NCBI GenBank assembly: GCA_027070385.1
Contig: JALXDW010000280.1
Span: 1-5,574, forward strand
Direction: 5' to 3'
DNA: 5,574 bases
Origin: Chromatiales bacterium
GTDB taxonomy: Bacteria; Pseudomonadota; Gammaproteobacteria; UBA6429; Thiohalophilaceae
Below, one piece after another: positions 1-5,574 of the stretch (within the stretch, counting starts at the first letter, position 1; the number at the start of each line of letters is the position of its first letter). The notes beneath the pieces are model-generated. The model saw only the letters and a list, made by a program, of their open reading frames with translations. It did no database searches and was not told the DNA's origin. The translations under genes were made by a program, and so were the position numbers.

Positions 1-397
1 CATCTGGCCCCAGTGCAGGTCTTGCTTCAGGTGGTAAACGGGTTGCAACCTGACTTAAATATTCAAGTACACGTGAACGGGCCCAATAGGGATCGGTACC
101 ATCTTTAAAAATAATATAAACATAGGAATCATTAAAAAAAGAATAACCCCGCACGGTTACTGCACCTGGTACCGACAACATTGCCGTCGATAATGGATAA
201 GTGACTTGTTCTTCTACAACCCTTGGCGCCTGACCAGGATAAGTGGTTTTAATAATCACTTGCACATCGGATAAGTCGGGGATGGCATCAAGTGGAATAT
301 TTTTAACAGAAAAAATACCCCATGCAATCAGCATTGCCGTTAATAACAAAACCAAAAAACGGTTTTGTAACGACCAGTCTATAATTTTTACTATCAT
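1..397 (-). CDS. cusA: CusA-type heavy-metal RND efflux pump, N-terminal fragment (cut by window edge)
   Basis: This is the inner-membrane, proton-driven subunit of a tripartite RND pump that exports monovalent copper or silver from periplasm and cytoplasm through the adaptor and outer-membrane channel. Only the first 132 residues are present. They begin [20 protein letters not shown], giving the first transmembrane helix at about residues 12-30. The periplasmic porter start follows, with the segments [32 protein letters not shown] and [16 protein letters not shown]. These stretches closely resemble E. coli CusA from memory, and the DLSDVQV and DPYWARSRV blocks are typical of the CusA/CzcA heavy-metal branch rather than drug-exporting RND pumps. 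The ATG at 397 follows an AAGGAG site (404-409) with a 6-nt spacer, 11 nt after the cusB stop, so the genes are almost certainly co-transcribed. The methionines that define Cu/Ag transport lie beyond the window. CusA over CzcA is therefore inferred from similarity and from the CusF-like domain of the neighbouring adaptor. Confidence 0.93.
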   Translation of the reverse strand, partial: MIVKIIDWSLQNRFLVLLLTAMLIAWGIFSVKNIPLDAIPDLSDVQVIIKTTYPGQAPRVVEEQVTYPLSTAMLSVPGAVTVRGYSFFNDSYVYIIFKDGTDPYWARSRVLEYLSQVATRLPPEARPALGPD

Positions 398-408
398 GGT
401 CGTCTCCT

Positions 409-2067
409 TTATTTAACCTGGATGCTTTTTATAACGTAAACATCACCTTTTTTTACCAACTCGAAAATGACATTATCATTGAGTTTGAGTGAGGAAATAT
501 CCACATTATCGAGTAAGCCAAAAGGCATGGTCATGGCTCCCCAACCAATTTTACTGATAGGTTGATGGCTCAGGGTTATTTTATTGTCCATGCTATTTAT
601 TGCCGTAATAACACCTTGTCCCATTATTTTTTCAGCGGATTCAGCCATTGGTTCTGCTTTTGCAGCAGGTTTCATGTCATCCATTTTCCTATCGGGCTGG
701 CCACTACCAGATTTTTTCGGCACCGTCATCCGTTTTAAGCTGGCTTTTAAACTGGCTTCAGAATCAATCAGAAATTGTGCCGAAGTCACTACCCGATCAC
801 CCTCACTCAAGCCACTTTTTATTTCAATTAAATCTGCTGTTTCAATGCCCAGTTTGACATTGTAAGGTCGGTAACGTCCTTTGCCTTCGGCAACAATAAC
901 CCGAGCCTTATCACCAATACGAATAACAGCTTCACTTGGAACAATAAGTGCATTCTCTGAAGCGTCTCCATAAAGACGTACATGTGAAAACATACCCGGC
1001 TTTAAGGATTCATCCGGGTTATCAAAACGTAAGCGTGCTTTTAGTGTTCGAGTTTTTGCATCCAGGCTGGGATAAATATATTCAACCTTACCCACCCAGC
1101 GTCGCTCAGGAAGATAGGACAATGTCACTTCAGCTTTTTGCCCTACTTTAACCCAGTCAGCCTGGCGTTCAAAAATTTCAGCCAACAACCAGATTGATGA
1201 CAAGTCTGCAAGGCTAAAAATAAGCTTACTTGGCGTCACAAACATACCTTCACGAATATTAAATTGGTTAACAATCCCGTCCTGGCTTGCATAGATTTTT
1301 ACGCGCTGCTCTACCTTGCGGGTTTTGGCAAGTTTGACAAGCTGCTTGTCACCCATACCAAGCACCTTGAGCCGTTCTTTTGAAGCATAAATCAAATATT
1401 TATTGACACTGCGTAGCGCCTGTAAATATTCTTCCTGGGCGGTCACCAGCTCTGGAGAATAAAGCTCAAATAACAACTGACCTTTATGTACACGCTCCCC
1501 TTCAGAGCGAATGTATAATTTCTCAATCCAGCCTTTTGTTCGAAGATGAACCATGGATATTTTGCTTTCGTCAAAATCAAGATAACCCACCGTTTCGATC
1601 ATTTTTGGTAAATTGTTACGAATAACTTTGGTTGTTCGCACACCCATGTTGTTTTCAACTGCCGAGGAAATTTTTACTACTGCACCGTCACCGCCTTCAT
1701 CATAAACCGGCACCAGATCCATCCCCATTGGCGACTTACCCGGCTTATCACGACGGTAAGTCGGATCCATCGGGGCAACCCAATAAAGCAGTTTCTTTTC
1801 TTTAGTTGTACTGGCTGCTTCAGTATCATCTTCAATCTTGACCAGATCCATTCCACATATTGGACAAGTACCCGGTTTATTCGATTGCGATGCTTCCGGG
1901 TGCATCGGACAGATATAAGTTGGATCCATATGTTTTTCAGCATGTTCCAGTGCTGTTTCTTTTTTAACAACGGTTGTTGCACTTTTATTCGCTGGCTTGT
2001 CCTCACTACAGGCTGCCAGAATAAAAACAACACTGCCTAATGCCAAAATTTTAATGAATGATTTCAT
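409..2067 (-). CDS. cusB: CusB-type periplasmic adaptor with two N-terminal metal-binding modules and a fused C-terminal CusF domain
   Basis: This membrane-fusion protein links the CusA pump to the outer-membrane channel and probably hands Cu(I)/Ag(I) to the pump. The 552 residues begin with a lipoprotein signal with lipobox LAAC (Cys20), so the mature protein is likely anchored by lipid. Residues 51-76 form a heavy-metal-binding domain with C53, M55, H56, C68, C71 and M73. Residues 95-122 repeat this module without cysteines, keeping M100, M114 and M116. The adaptor core (barrel-sandwich, helical hairpin, beta-barrel, membrane-proximal domain) spans about 130-445; it includes the hairpin near 200-250 and the block [11 protein letters not shown] at 355-365. 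A Met/Ala/Lys-rich linker (about 446-482) leads to a CusF-like domain (483-552) with H501, W509, M512 and M514, the same spacing as the E. coli CusF ligands H36, W44, M47 and M49. E. coli CusB is only about 400 residues long. The ATG overlaps the upstream stop as TAATG, and its AGGAG site (2075-2079) lies inside the upstream gene, suggesting translational coupling. Confidence 0.94.
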   Translation of the reverse strand: MKSFIKILALGSVVFILAACSEDKPANKSATTVVKKETALEHAEKHMDPTYICPMHPEASQSNKPGTCPICGMDLVKIEDDTEAASTTKEKKLLYWVAPMDPTYRRDKPGKSPMGMDLVPVYDEGGDGAVVKISSAVENNMGVRTTKVIRNNLPKMIETVGYLDFDESKISMVHLRTKGWIEKLYIRSEGERVHKGQLLFELYSPELVTAQEEYLQALRSVNKYLIYASKERLKVLGMGDKQLVKLAKTRKVEQRVKIYASQDGIVNQFNIREGMFVTPSKLIFSLADLSSIWLLAEIFERQADWVKVGQKAEVTLSYLPERRWVGKVEYIYPSLDAKTRTLKARLRFDNPDESLKPGMFSHVRLYGDASENALIVPSEAVIRIGDKARVIVAEGKGRYRPYNVKLGIETADLIEIKSGLSEGDRVVTSAQFLIDSEASLKASLKRMTVPKKSGSGQPDRKMDDMKPAAKAEPMAESAEKIMGQGVITAINSMDNKITLSHQPISKIGWGAMTMPFGLLDNVDISSLKLNDNVIFELVKKGDVYVIKSIQVK

Positions 2068-3332
2068 TAACCTTCTCCTAATAAATAATTTAGTTCTGCA
2101 TGTGCCTTGAGTTTATTGACATCAATTCGCAATGCTTTTAATTGCATATTAAACTCGGTAATCTCGGCTTTCATTAAATCGGTAAACAGACCACGGCCAC
2201 TCTGGTAGCTGGTTAAAGATGCTTCTGAGTTTTGTCTGGCTTTAACCAGTAAGGATTTATGATAACGCTCACTTCGTTCGGTTAACTGTTGCCATGCTAC
2301 ATAGCTGGACAAATATTGTTGTTTAAGCTTATTCCTTGTATCCTGCAAATTTTGTAATGCAGCATGTTGTTTAAACTTGCTTGCTGCAACTTTTCTGTCT
2401 TGCAGATTTTTGGTAAACAGCGGCACGCTAAAACTCACCATTGCAGATAAAAAGTCAGCACGCTCTTTACCGGTTGATGTTTCATCCCGCGCACCATAGG
2501 TCAGGTCGACCATCCAGTTGGGTTTATAACTTTGCTCTGCCAGTTTTATTCCTGTCGTTGATACTGTTACCCTGGCCTGTTGCACTTGCAACATGGGGTG
2601 TTGTTCCAATCGGTGTTTGTATTCCGTTGATGTTGTCACGCCAGGTAACTCCGGCAAAGTTAATGCAGCAATTTCACTGCCGCTATCGGGAACTTCTTTA
2701 CCAATGAGCTTTTCCAGACGGGCTCTTGCAATCTGTTGTTTGGTAACAATTTCAGATTCTTTATCATCCAATAATTCAAGTTCCAGTTCAGCACGAATAA
2801 CATGCTGCTGTAATTGCCGGCCGGCTGAATAATTTGATTCGGTCACCTTAACCAATTTTTTGAAAAGCCCCCGATTTTTCTTTACAACCTTTTGAGCCTG
2901 TAACCAGTAATAATATTCCAGCCATGCCTTGCGCACATCACGAACAAGCTTTCGCTTTTGCATTCTGGCCTTTGCCATTTCGGCACTGGCATAATTTAAT
3001 GCTCGGGTTGATTTTAAATCGAGGGTATCACCGGCCGGGAACATTTGTTGTATTCCAACCTGTACTTGTGTCATCGGTTCCTGGTTTCGTTTCCAGGTAT
3101 CGGTCGGGAAATTCATTAACCCCAGTTTTATTCTTGGATCCGGTAACGCCGATGCAGCAATAGAGGATTCTCTGAATGCCTTTTCCTTATCATAAATGGA
3201 AGCCAGAACCGGATCGTTCTGAATGGCACTTTCTACTGCCTGTTCCATCGTTAAACCTTGTGAATAAGCGGTTGATAGCATGGTCAGATAGATCAGACAC
3301 ACAACAGCCGACATTTTTATTTTTGCCCACAT
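2067..3332 (-). CDS. cusC: TolC-family outer-membrane efflux channel (CusC role)
   Basis: This is the outer-membrane, periplasm-spanning channel that completes the CusA-CusB pump. From the chosen start the protein has 421 residues. It has a signal peptide of about 24 residues ending STAYS, then GLTMEQAVESAIQNDPVLAS, the usual opening of outer-membrane efflux proteins. Two OEP repeats follow, at about residues 28-210 and 230-420, rich in long amphipathic helices as expected for the coiled-coil tunnel. ATG 3332 is preferred because GGAG (3339-3342) sits 6 nt upstream and the signal peptide starts there. The reading frame extends 14 codons further to a TTG at 3374, but that extension lies in the palindrome region and has no good ribosome site. 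There is no lipobox; C12 lies inside the hydrophobic core of the signal, so unlike E. coli CusC this protein is probably not lipidated. The last codons carry the cusB ribosome site, and the stop overlaps the cusB start by one base. The family is certain. The CusC role rests on operon context. Confidence 0.92.
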   Translation of the reverse strand: MWAKIKMSAVVCLIYLTMLSTAYSQGLTMEQAVESAIQNDPVLASIYDKEKAFRESSIAASALPDPRIKLGLMNFPTDTWKRNQEPMTQVQVGIQQMFPAGDTLDLKSTRALNYASAEMAKARMQKRKLVRDVRKAWLEYYYWLQAQKVVKKNRGLFKKLVKVTESNYSAGRQLQQHVIRAELELELLDDKESEIVTKQQIARARLEKLIGKEVPDSGSEIAALTLPELPGVTTSTEYKHRLEQHPMLQVQQARVTVSTTGIKLAEQSYKPNWMVDLTYGARDETSTGKERADFLSAMVSFSVPLFTKNLQDRKVAASKFKQHAALQNLQDTRNKLKQQYLSSYVAWQQLTERSERYHKSLLVKARQNSEASLTSYQSGRGLFTDLMKAEITEFNMQLKALRIDVNKLKAHAELNYLLGEG

Positions 3333-3338
3333 AATTAT

Positions 3339-3342
3339 CTCC
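3339..3342 (-). promoter_or_regulatory. Ribosome binding site deciding the cusC start
   Basis: On the minus strand the sequence reads TTGGAGATAATTATG, with GGAG placed 6 nt before the ATG at 3332. This supports that start over the in-frame TTG at 3374, which would add 14 residues ahead of the signal peptide. Confidence 0.75.
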
Positions 3343-3365
3343 AATACGGGGATGCACTTCAGCTT

Positions 3366-3382
3366 ACATTGCAATGCAATGT
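3366..3382. promoter_or_regulatory. 17-bp palindrome upstream of cusC, candidate operator
   Basis: ACATTGCA-A-TGCAATGT is a perfect dyad with 8-bp arms around a single central base. It sits in the 86-bp gap between the small Cys-rich gene and cusC, 34 bp before the cusC start. The one-base spacer is too short for an RNA hairpin of the full arms, so a dimeric protein-binding site is the more natural reading. It does not match the CueR-type (ACCTTCC/GGAAGGT), CopY-type (TACANNTGTA) or CusR-type boxes as I remember them. The surrounding gap is very AT-rich. It could hold an internal promoter for cusCBA, but no clear -35/-10 pair stood out. The function is inferred only from symmetry and position. 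Confidence 0.4.
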
Positions 3383-3418
3383 TTACTTTTAAAACAATAA
3401 AATTTAATTAAATAAAGA

Positions 3419-3847
3419 TTAAAGCACTGTAGTGCGCGGAGGGCGTAAATCGGTAAGGTGTGTTGTGCCAATCAGTGGCTGAGGAAGATGGTATTGGGTT
3501 TGATATTGAATAACGAAATGAGGTTGTTGGTAATAATAGGACATAGCAACAAAAGTTAAACACTTGCTGCATTCCTGATCTGACATATTGCAAGCCGTAT
3601 CAGACTGACAGCACTGTTTAACGTTTTTATGCATATCACAATGTGCCATGGTCATACCGGCGTTAACCTGACCTGCGGACTTTGTCATAACCATTCCATG
3701 AGATGGATTTGTTGTCATCCCTACCGACATTTCCACTGGTGTAGATACAGGCATTATAAAAGATGCGGCAAAAGCAACTTGTACAGGTAACCATGCCACT
3801 GCGGCTATGATTAGGTAAAGCATGTACTTTTTAAAGTTGTTTTGCAC
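3419..3847 (-). CDS. Small exported Cys/His/Met-rich protein, probable metal-binding, function unknown
   Basis: I do not recognise a named family for this 142-residue protein. Residues 1-28 look like a Sec signal peptide: K6 and K7, a hydrophobic core LYLIIAAVAWL, and a likely cut after AFA, giving a periplasmic or secreted product. The mature part is unusually rich in potential copper ligands. It has six cysteines (C70, C79, C80, C86, C93, C96), six histidines and about ten methionines, including HCDMH (69-73), a CC pair (79-80) and CSKC (93-96). The tail is Tyr/Gln-rich and ends RPPRTTVL. The GTG start at 3847 is chosen because it keeps the lysines of the signal peptide; ATG at 3823 would remove them. 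Neither start has a strong ribosome site. It is the first gene of the metal-efflux cluster, 86 bp before cusC. Small exported Cys/His-rich proteins such as CopL or DUF2946 members often accompany copper operons, so a metal-binding or sensing accessory role is a fair guess. Membership in those families is not shown. Confidence 0.7.
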   Translation of the reverse strand: MQNNFKKYMLYLIIAAVAWLPVQVAFAASFIMPVSTPVEMSVGMTTNPSHGMVMTKSAGQVNAGMTMAHCDMHKNVKQCCQSDTACNMSDQECSKCLTFVAMSYYYQQPHFVIQYQTQYHLPQPLIGTTHLTDLRPPRTTVL

Positions 3848-3894
3848 TTAAATCACTTAATTAACGAATTAACAGAGTATTTTTATGACTAGGC

Positions 3895-3923
3895 AGTTTA
3901 TACAAAGTTCCACTGAATGTTAA
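3895..3923 (-). promoter_or_regulatory. Candidate promoter of the metal-efflux cluster
   Basis: On the minus strand, TTAACA (3923-3918, five of six matches to the sigma-70 -35) is followed by a 17-bp spacer and TAAACT (3900-3895, four of six matches to the -10). An overlapping TATAAA lies 2 bp closer to the -35. This would start transcription about 40 bp before the GTG of the Cys-rich gene. It lies in the 130-bp gap 3848-3977 between cbbR and the efflux cluster. No copper-regulator box was recognised in the spacer. It was read by eye in AT-rich DNA, where chance matches are common. Confidence 0.4.
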
Positions 3924-3977
3924 TCTATTCTAATTGATCTGGATCTATAAAAGCCAGCTTATCCTGTTTCAAAAAGT

Positions 3978-4898
3978 TTATTCCTTTATATAGTCAACTT
4001 TTACAAATTCATTGGCTTTAGACAATACAAACACCCGAAACGCCTGCGCAACCGGTGATAAACGTTTGTCTTTTCGATGAACCAGATACCAATGCCGCAT
4101 AATCGGGAAATCTTCAACATTCAGAATCACCAAACGGTTGGTCTCCAATTCAAGTTCAATGGTATGAATAGACACCACTCCCAAGCCCATTCCGGCCTGA
4201 ACAGACTGCTTGATCGCTTCATTCTCGTTCATTTCCATGCTTGATGTGATAGACAAACCATGTTCATCAAAAAATCGTTGCATGGCCGTTCGGGTGCCTG
4301 AGCCCTGCTCCCGCACGACAAAGGTTTCATCATGCAGTTTATATAAAGGTATAAGTGATGCCTCCTTTGCCAGCGGATGTTCGGGAGCGGCCACCACGAC
4401 TAAAGGGTTATCGGCAAAGGCTTCGGTGACCAACTCGGCATCTTCAGGTGGCCGTCCCATTATGGCGATATCTTTTTCATTTTCAGCCAACTGACGTAAT
4501 AAATGTTCACGGTTGGTGACATCCAGACTTACCGTTACCCCCTCATGTTGCCGACTGAACATGGCCAACATTCGGGTGGCAAAAGCATTCGCGGTTGTCG
4601 CCACGGTCACTTCCAATCGACCGGTTTTAAGCCCTTTTAGTTGTTCCAGCACTTCTTCAGCTTCTTCCAGCTGTTGCGAAATACTGCGACAATAATGGTA
4701 CATTTCCCGTCCGGCTTCGGTTAAATAAATCTTTCGGCCTAATTGTTCAAATAATGCTATCCCCACATTTTCCTCTAACTGCTTGATTTGCATAGAAACA
4801 GCCGGTTGGCTGAGGTGTAATTCTTTCGATGCCTGGGTATAACTCAGCAACCTGGCAACCGCCTCGAATACCTCTAATTGTCGGAAAGTTAGATTCAT
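3978..4898 (-). CDS. cbbR: LysR-type transcriptional regulator of CO2-fixation genes (CbbR)
   Basis: CbbR is a LysR-family activator that binds between itself and the RuBisCO genes and responds to metabolites reporting the cell's carbon and redox state. The 306-residue length is normal for the family. A winged helix-turn-helix occupies residues 1-60, with the recognition region TQASKELHLSQPAVSMQIKQ at 21-40. The linker helix is about 61-90, rich in Glu and Gln. The effector-binding domain is about 92-295 and contains REQGSGTR (196-203), a loop typical of CbbR and related regulators. The start LTFRQLEVFEAVARLLSYTQAS is very close to known CbbR proteins. The gene diverges from cbbM across a 139-bp control region, the classic arrangement. 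No strong ribosome site precedes the ATG; only AAGTAAAAG is seen. No convincing terminator follows the stop, so some read-through into the efflux cluster is possible. The assignment is firm from sequence plus context. The effector cannot be read from sequence. Confidence 0.92.
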   Translation of the reverse strand: MNLTFRQLEVFEAVARLLSYTQASKELHLSQPAVSMQIKQLEENVGIALFEQLGRKIYLTEAGREMYHYCRSISQQLEEAEEVLEQLKGLKTGRLEVTVATTANAFATRMLAMFSRQHEGVTVSLDVTNREHLLRQLAENEKDIAIMGRPPEDAELVTEAFADNPLVVVAAPEHPLAKEASLIPLYKLHDETFVVREQGSGTRTAMQRFFDEHGLSITSSMEMNENEAIKQSVQAGMGLGVVSIHTIELELETNRLVILNVEDFPIMRHWYLVHRKDKRLSPVAQAFRVFVLSKANEFVKVDYIKE

Positions 4899-4920
4899 AA
4901 GCTTTTACTTATCGTATTCA

Positions 4921-4944
4921 TCAAAATAATTGAGTATTAATTAT
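4921..4944. promoter_or_regulatory. Candidate CbbR binding region between cbbR and cbbM
   Basis: Two overlapping dyads fit LysR-type sites. The first, TCAA-AATAA-TTGA (4921-4933), is a T-N11-A box with 4-bp arms. The second, ATAATT-GAGTATT-AATTAT (4926-4944), has 6-bp arms; it contains another T-N11-A (4931-4943) and a TNA-N7-TNA (4927-4939), the pattern reported for CbbR sites. They lie just upstream of, or overlapping, the predicted -35 of cbbM and about 25 bp from the cbbR start. That position would allow activation of cbbM and autoregulation of cbbR. The DNA is AT-rich, so the exact boundaries are uncertain. Confidence 0.55.
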
Positions 4945-4963
4945 GTATCATTCTGCGTATAGT
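4935..4963 (+). promoter_or_regulatory. Candidate cbbM promoter
   Basis: TATAGT at 4958-4963 matches five of six bases of the sigma-70 -10. The hexamer 17 bp upstream, TATTAA (4935-4940), is a poor -35 and overlaps the candidate CbbR dyad. A good -10 with a poor -35 beside an activator site is typical of an activator-dependent promoter. Transcription would start near 4970, leaving a leader of about 65-70 nt. Confidence 0.5.
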
Positions 4964-4973
4964 CGCAAAACTT

Positions 4974-5008
4974 TCTGGCAGTAAGCTCACTTTCGGAGCA
5001 AAGCCAGA
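4974..5008 (+). other. Nested stem-loop in the predicted cbbM 5' leader
   Basis: The outer stem pairs TCTGGC (4974-4979) with GCCAGA (5003-5008). The inner stem pairs GCTC (4985-4988) with GAGC (4996-4999) around a 7-nt loop, ACTTTCG. The stems are joined by a 5 by 3 nt internal loop. No U-run follows, so it is not an intrinsic terminator. It starts a few bases after the predicted transcription start and ends 16 nt before the ribosome site. That position suits an mRNA-stabilising 5' hairpin or a translation-control element. No known riboswitch family was recognised. Confidence 0.4.
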
Positions 5009-5037
5009 CCGAATTATCAATAATAAGGAGTCCTTTC

Positions 5038-5574
5038 ATGGCTTTATTAGATCAAACAGGTCGTTATTCTGACCTTAGCTTAAACGAAGATACATTACTT
5101 GCAGATGGTAACCATATCCTCGTTGCTTACACGATGGAACCTGCTGAAGGTTATGGTTATCTGGAAGCAGCTGCTCACTTTGCAGCAGAATCTTCTACTG
5201 GTACAAATGTTGAAGTTTCAACAACAGATGATTTCACTAAAGGCGTTGACGCTTTAGTTTATGAAATTGACGAAGCCAAAGGCATTATGAAAATTGCTTA
5301 CCCGAACGAATTGTTCGATCGTAATGTCATTGATGGCCGTGCCATGATCGTTTCTTTCCTGACTCTTGCAATTGGTAATAACCAGGGCATGGGTGATATT
5401 AAAAACGCTCAAATGTTCGACTTCTACATTCCACCCAAAATGCTGCAACTATTTGATGGTCCTGCAATGGATATCTCTGACATGTGGCGTATGCTGGGTC
5501 GTCCTATCAAAGACGGTGGTTATATTGCCGGTACTATTATCAAGCCTAAATTAGGTCTGCGTCCTGAGCCATTT
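5038..5574 (+). CDS. cbbM: Form II RuBisCO large subunit, N-terminal part (cut by window edge)
   Basis: Ribulose-1,5-bisphosphate carboxylase/oxygenase form II joins CO2 to ribulose bisphosphate, giving two 3-phosphoglycerates in the Calvin-Benson-Bassham cycle. It works as large-subunit dimers or dimer multimers without small subunits. The window holds 179 of about 460 residues, open to the right edge. The segments [29 protein letters not shown] and [20 protein letters not shown] identify form II (Rhodospirillum rubrum type) clearly. Relative to that enzyme the chain is offset by three residues. E51 corresponds to E48, N114 to N111 and K169 to catalytic K166, and all are present. The carbamylated lysine lies beyond the window. 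The ATG at 5038 follows AAGGAG (5025-5030) with a 7-nt spacer, an excellent ribosome site fitting a highly expressed gene. It is divergent from cbbR and probably starts a cbb operon to the right, often cbbM with cbbQ and cbbO, which cannot be seen here. Confidence 0.97.
   Translation, partial: MALLDQTGRYSDLSLNEDTLLADGNHILVAYTMEPAEGYGYLEAAAHFAAESSTGTNVEVSTTDDFTKGVDALVYEIDEAKGIMKIAYPNELFDRNVIDGRAMIVSFLTLAIGNNQGMGDIKNAQMFDFYIPPKMLQLFDGPAMDISDMWRMLGRPIKDGGYIAGTIIKPKLGLRPEPF

Noticed and set aside
584..3163. Plus-strand open frames of 60-90 codons opposite cusB and cusC
   Set aside because: They lie antisense to well-supported genes, have no recognisable domains or ribosome sites, and look like shadows of the coding strand.
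3330..3374. Longer cusC start at 3374 adding 14 residues
   Set aside because: The codon is TTG with no good ribosome site and lies in the palindrome. ATG 3332 has GGAG at a 6-nt spacing and begins a normal signal peptide.
3408..3593. Minus-strand 61-codon frame overlapping the small Cys-rich gene
   Set aside because: It is an out-of-frame shadow. The longer frame has a signal peptide and clustered metal-ligand residues that the shorter one lacks.
3821..3823. Alternative ATG start of the small Cys-rich protein
   Set aside because: It would remove the two lysines needed at the head of the signal peptide and has no better ribosome site than the GTG at 3847.
3925..3970. Possible terminator after cbbR (AAGC-TG-GCTT followed by T-rich DNA on the minus strand, and GATC-CA-GATC)
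   Set aside because: Both have two-base centres, short AT-rich arms and no proper U-run, so neither would make a stable terminator hairpin.
4911..4916. TACGAT on the minus strand as a -10 for cbbR
   Set aside because: It lies only 12 bp before the ATG and has no recognisable -35, so the resulting transcript would have almost no leader. The support is too weak to annotate.
5025..5035. AAGGA-G-TCCTT dyad over the cbbM ribosome site
   Set aside because: A one-base centre cannot form a hairpin of these arms, and the match is explained by a strong Shine-Dalgarno followed by TCCTT by chance.

Overview
The window reads as DNA from a chemolithoautotrophic proteobacterium, most likely a gammaproteobacterium of the sulfur- or iron-oxidising kind. 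It is moderately AT-rich by eye. It carries a form II RuBisCO gene with its own divergent CbbR regulator, next to a Cus-type monovalent metal (copper/silver) efflux cluster. No species can be named from the sequence alone.

Layout from left to right. Positions 1-3847 hold a minus-strand copper/silver efflux cluster. In transcription order it is a small exported Cys/His/Met-rich protein (3847-3419), a TolC-family outer-membrane channel (3332-2067), a multi-domain CusB-type adaptor (2067-409) and the N-terminal part of a CusA-type RND pump (397 to the left edge). The last three genes are tightly coupled: cusC and cusB share one base, and cusB and cusA are 11 bases apart. Together they would form an inner membrane-periplasm-outer membrane pump expelling Cu(I)/Ag(I). 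The adaptor carries an N-terminal Cys/His/Met metal-binding domain, a second cysteine-free copy, and a C-terminal CusF-like domain with the His/Trp/Met/Met ligand set. The separate CusF chaperone of the E. coli system is thus built into the adaptor here.

Positions 3848-3977 separate this cluster from cbbR and contain a candidate promoter for the metal cluster. Positions 3978-4898 encode the LysR-type regulator CbbR on the minus strand. It diverges from cbbM (form II RuBisCO large subunit, plus strand, 5038 to the right edge). The 139-bp control region between them holds overlapping LysR-type binding motifs, a good -10 hexamer with a poor -35, and a nested stem-loop in the predicted cbbM leader.

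No rRNA, tRNA, CRISPR array, insertion sequence or convincing intrinsic terminator was seen. No metal-responsive regulator (CueR, CusRS, CopY or CsoR type) is encoded in the window, so control of the efflux cluster is unresolved. A 17-bp palindrome just upstream of the TolC-family gene is a possible operator. The gene families are well known. The points most worth a second look are the adaptor architecture, the small Cys-rich exported protein, the palindrome, the cbbM leader hairpin and the adjacency of copper efflux to the RuBisCO locus.
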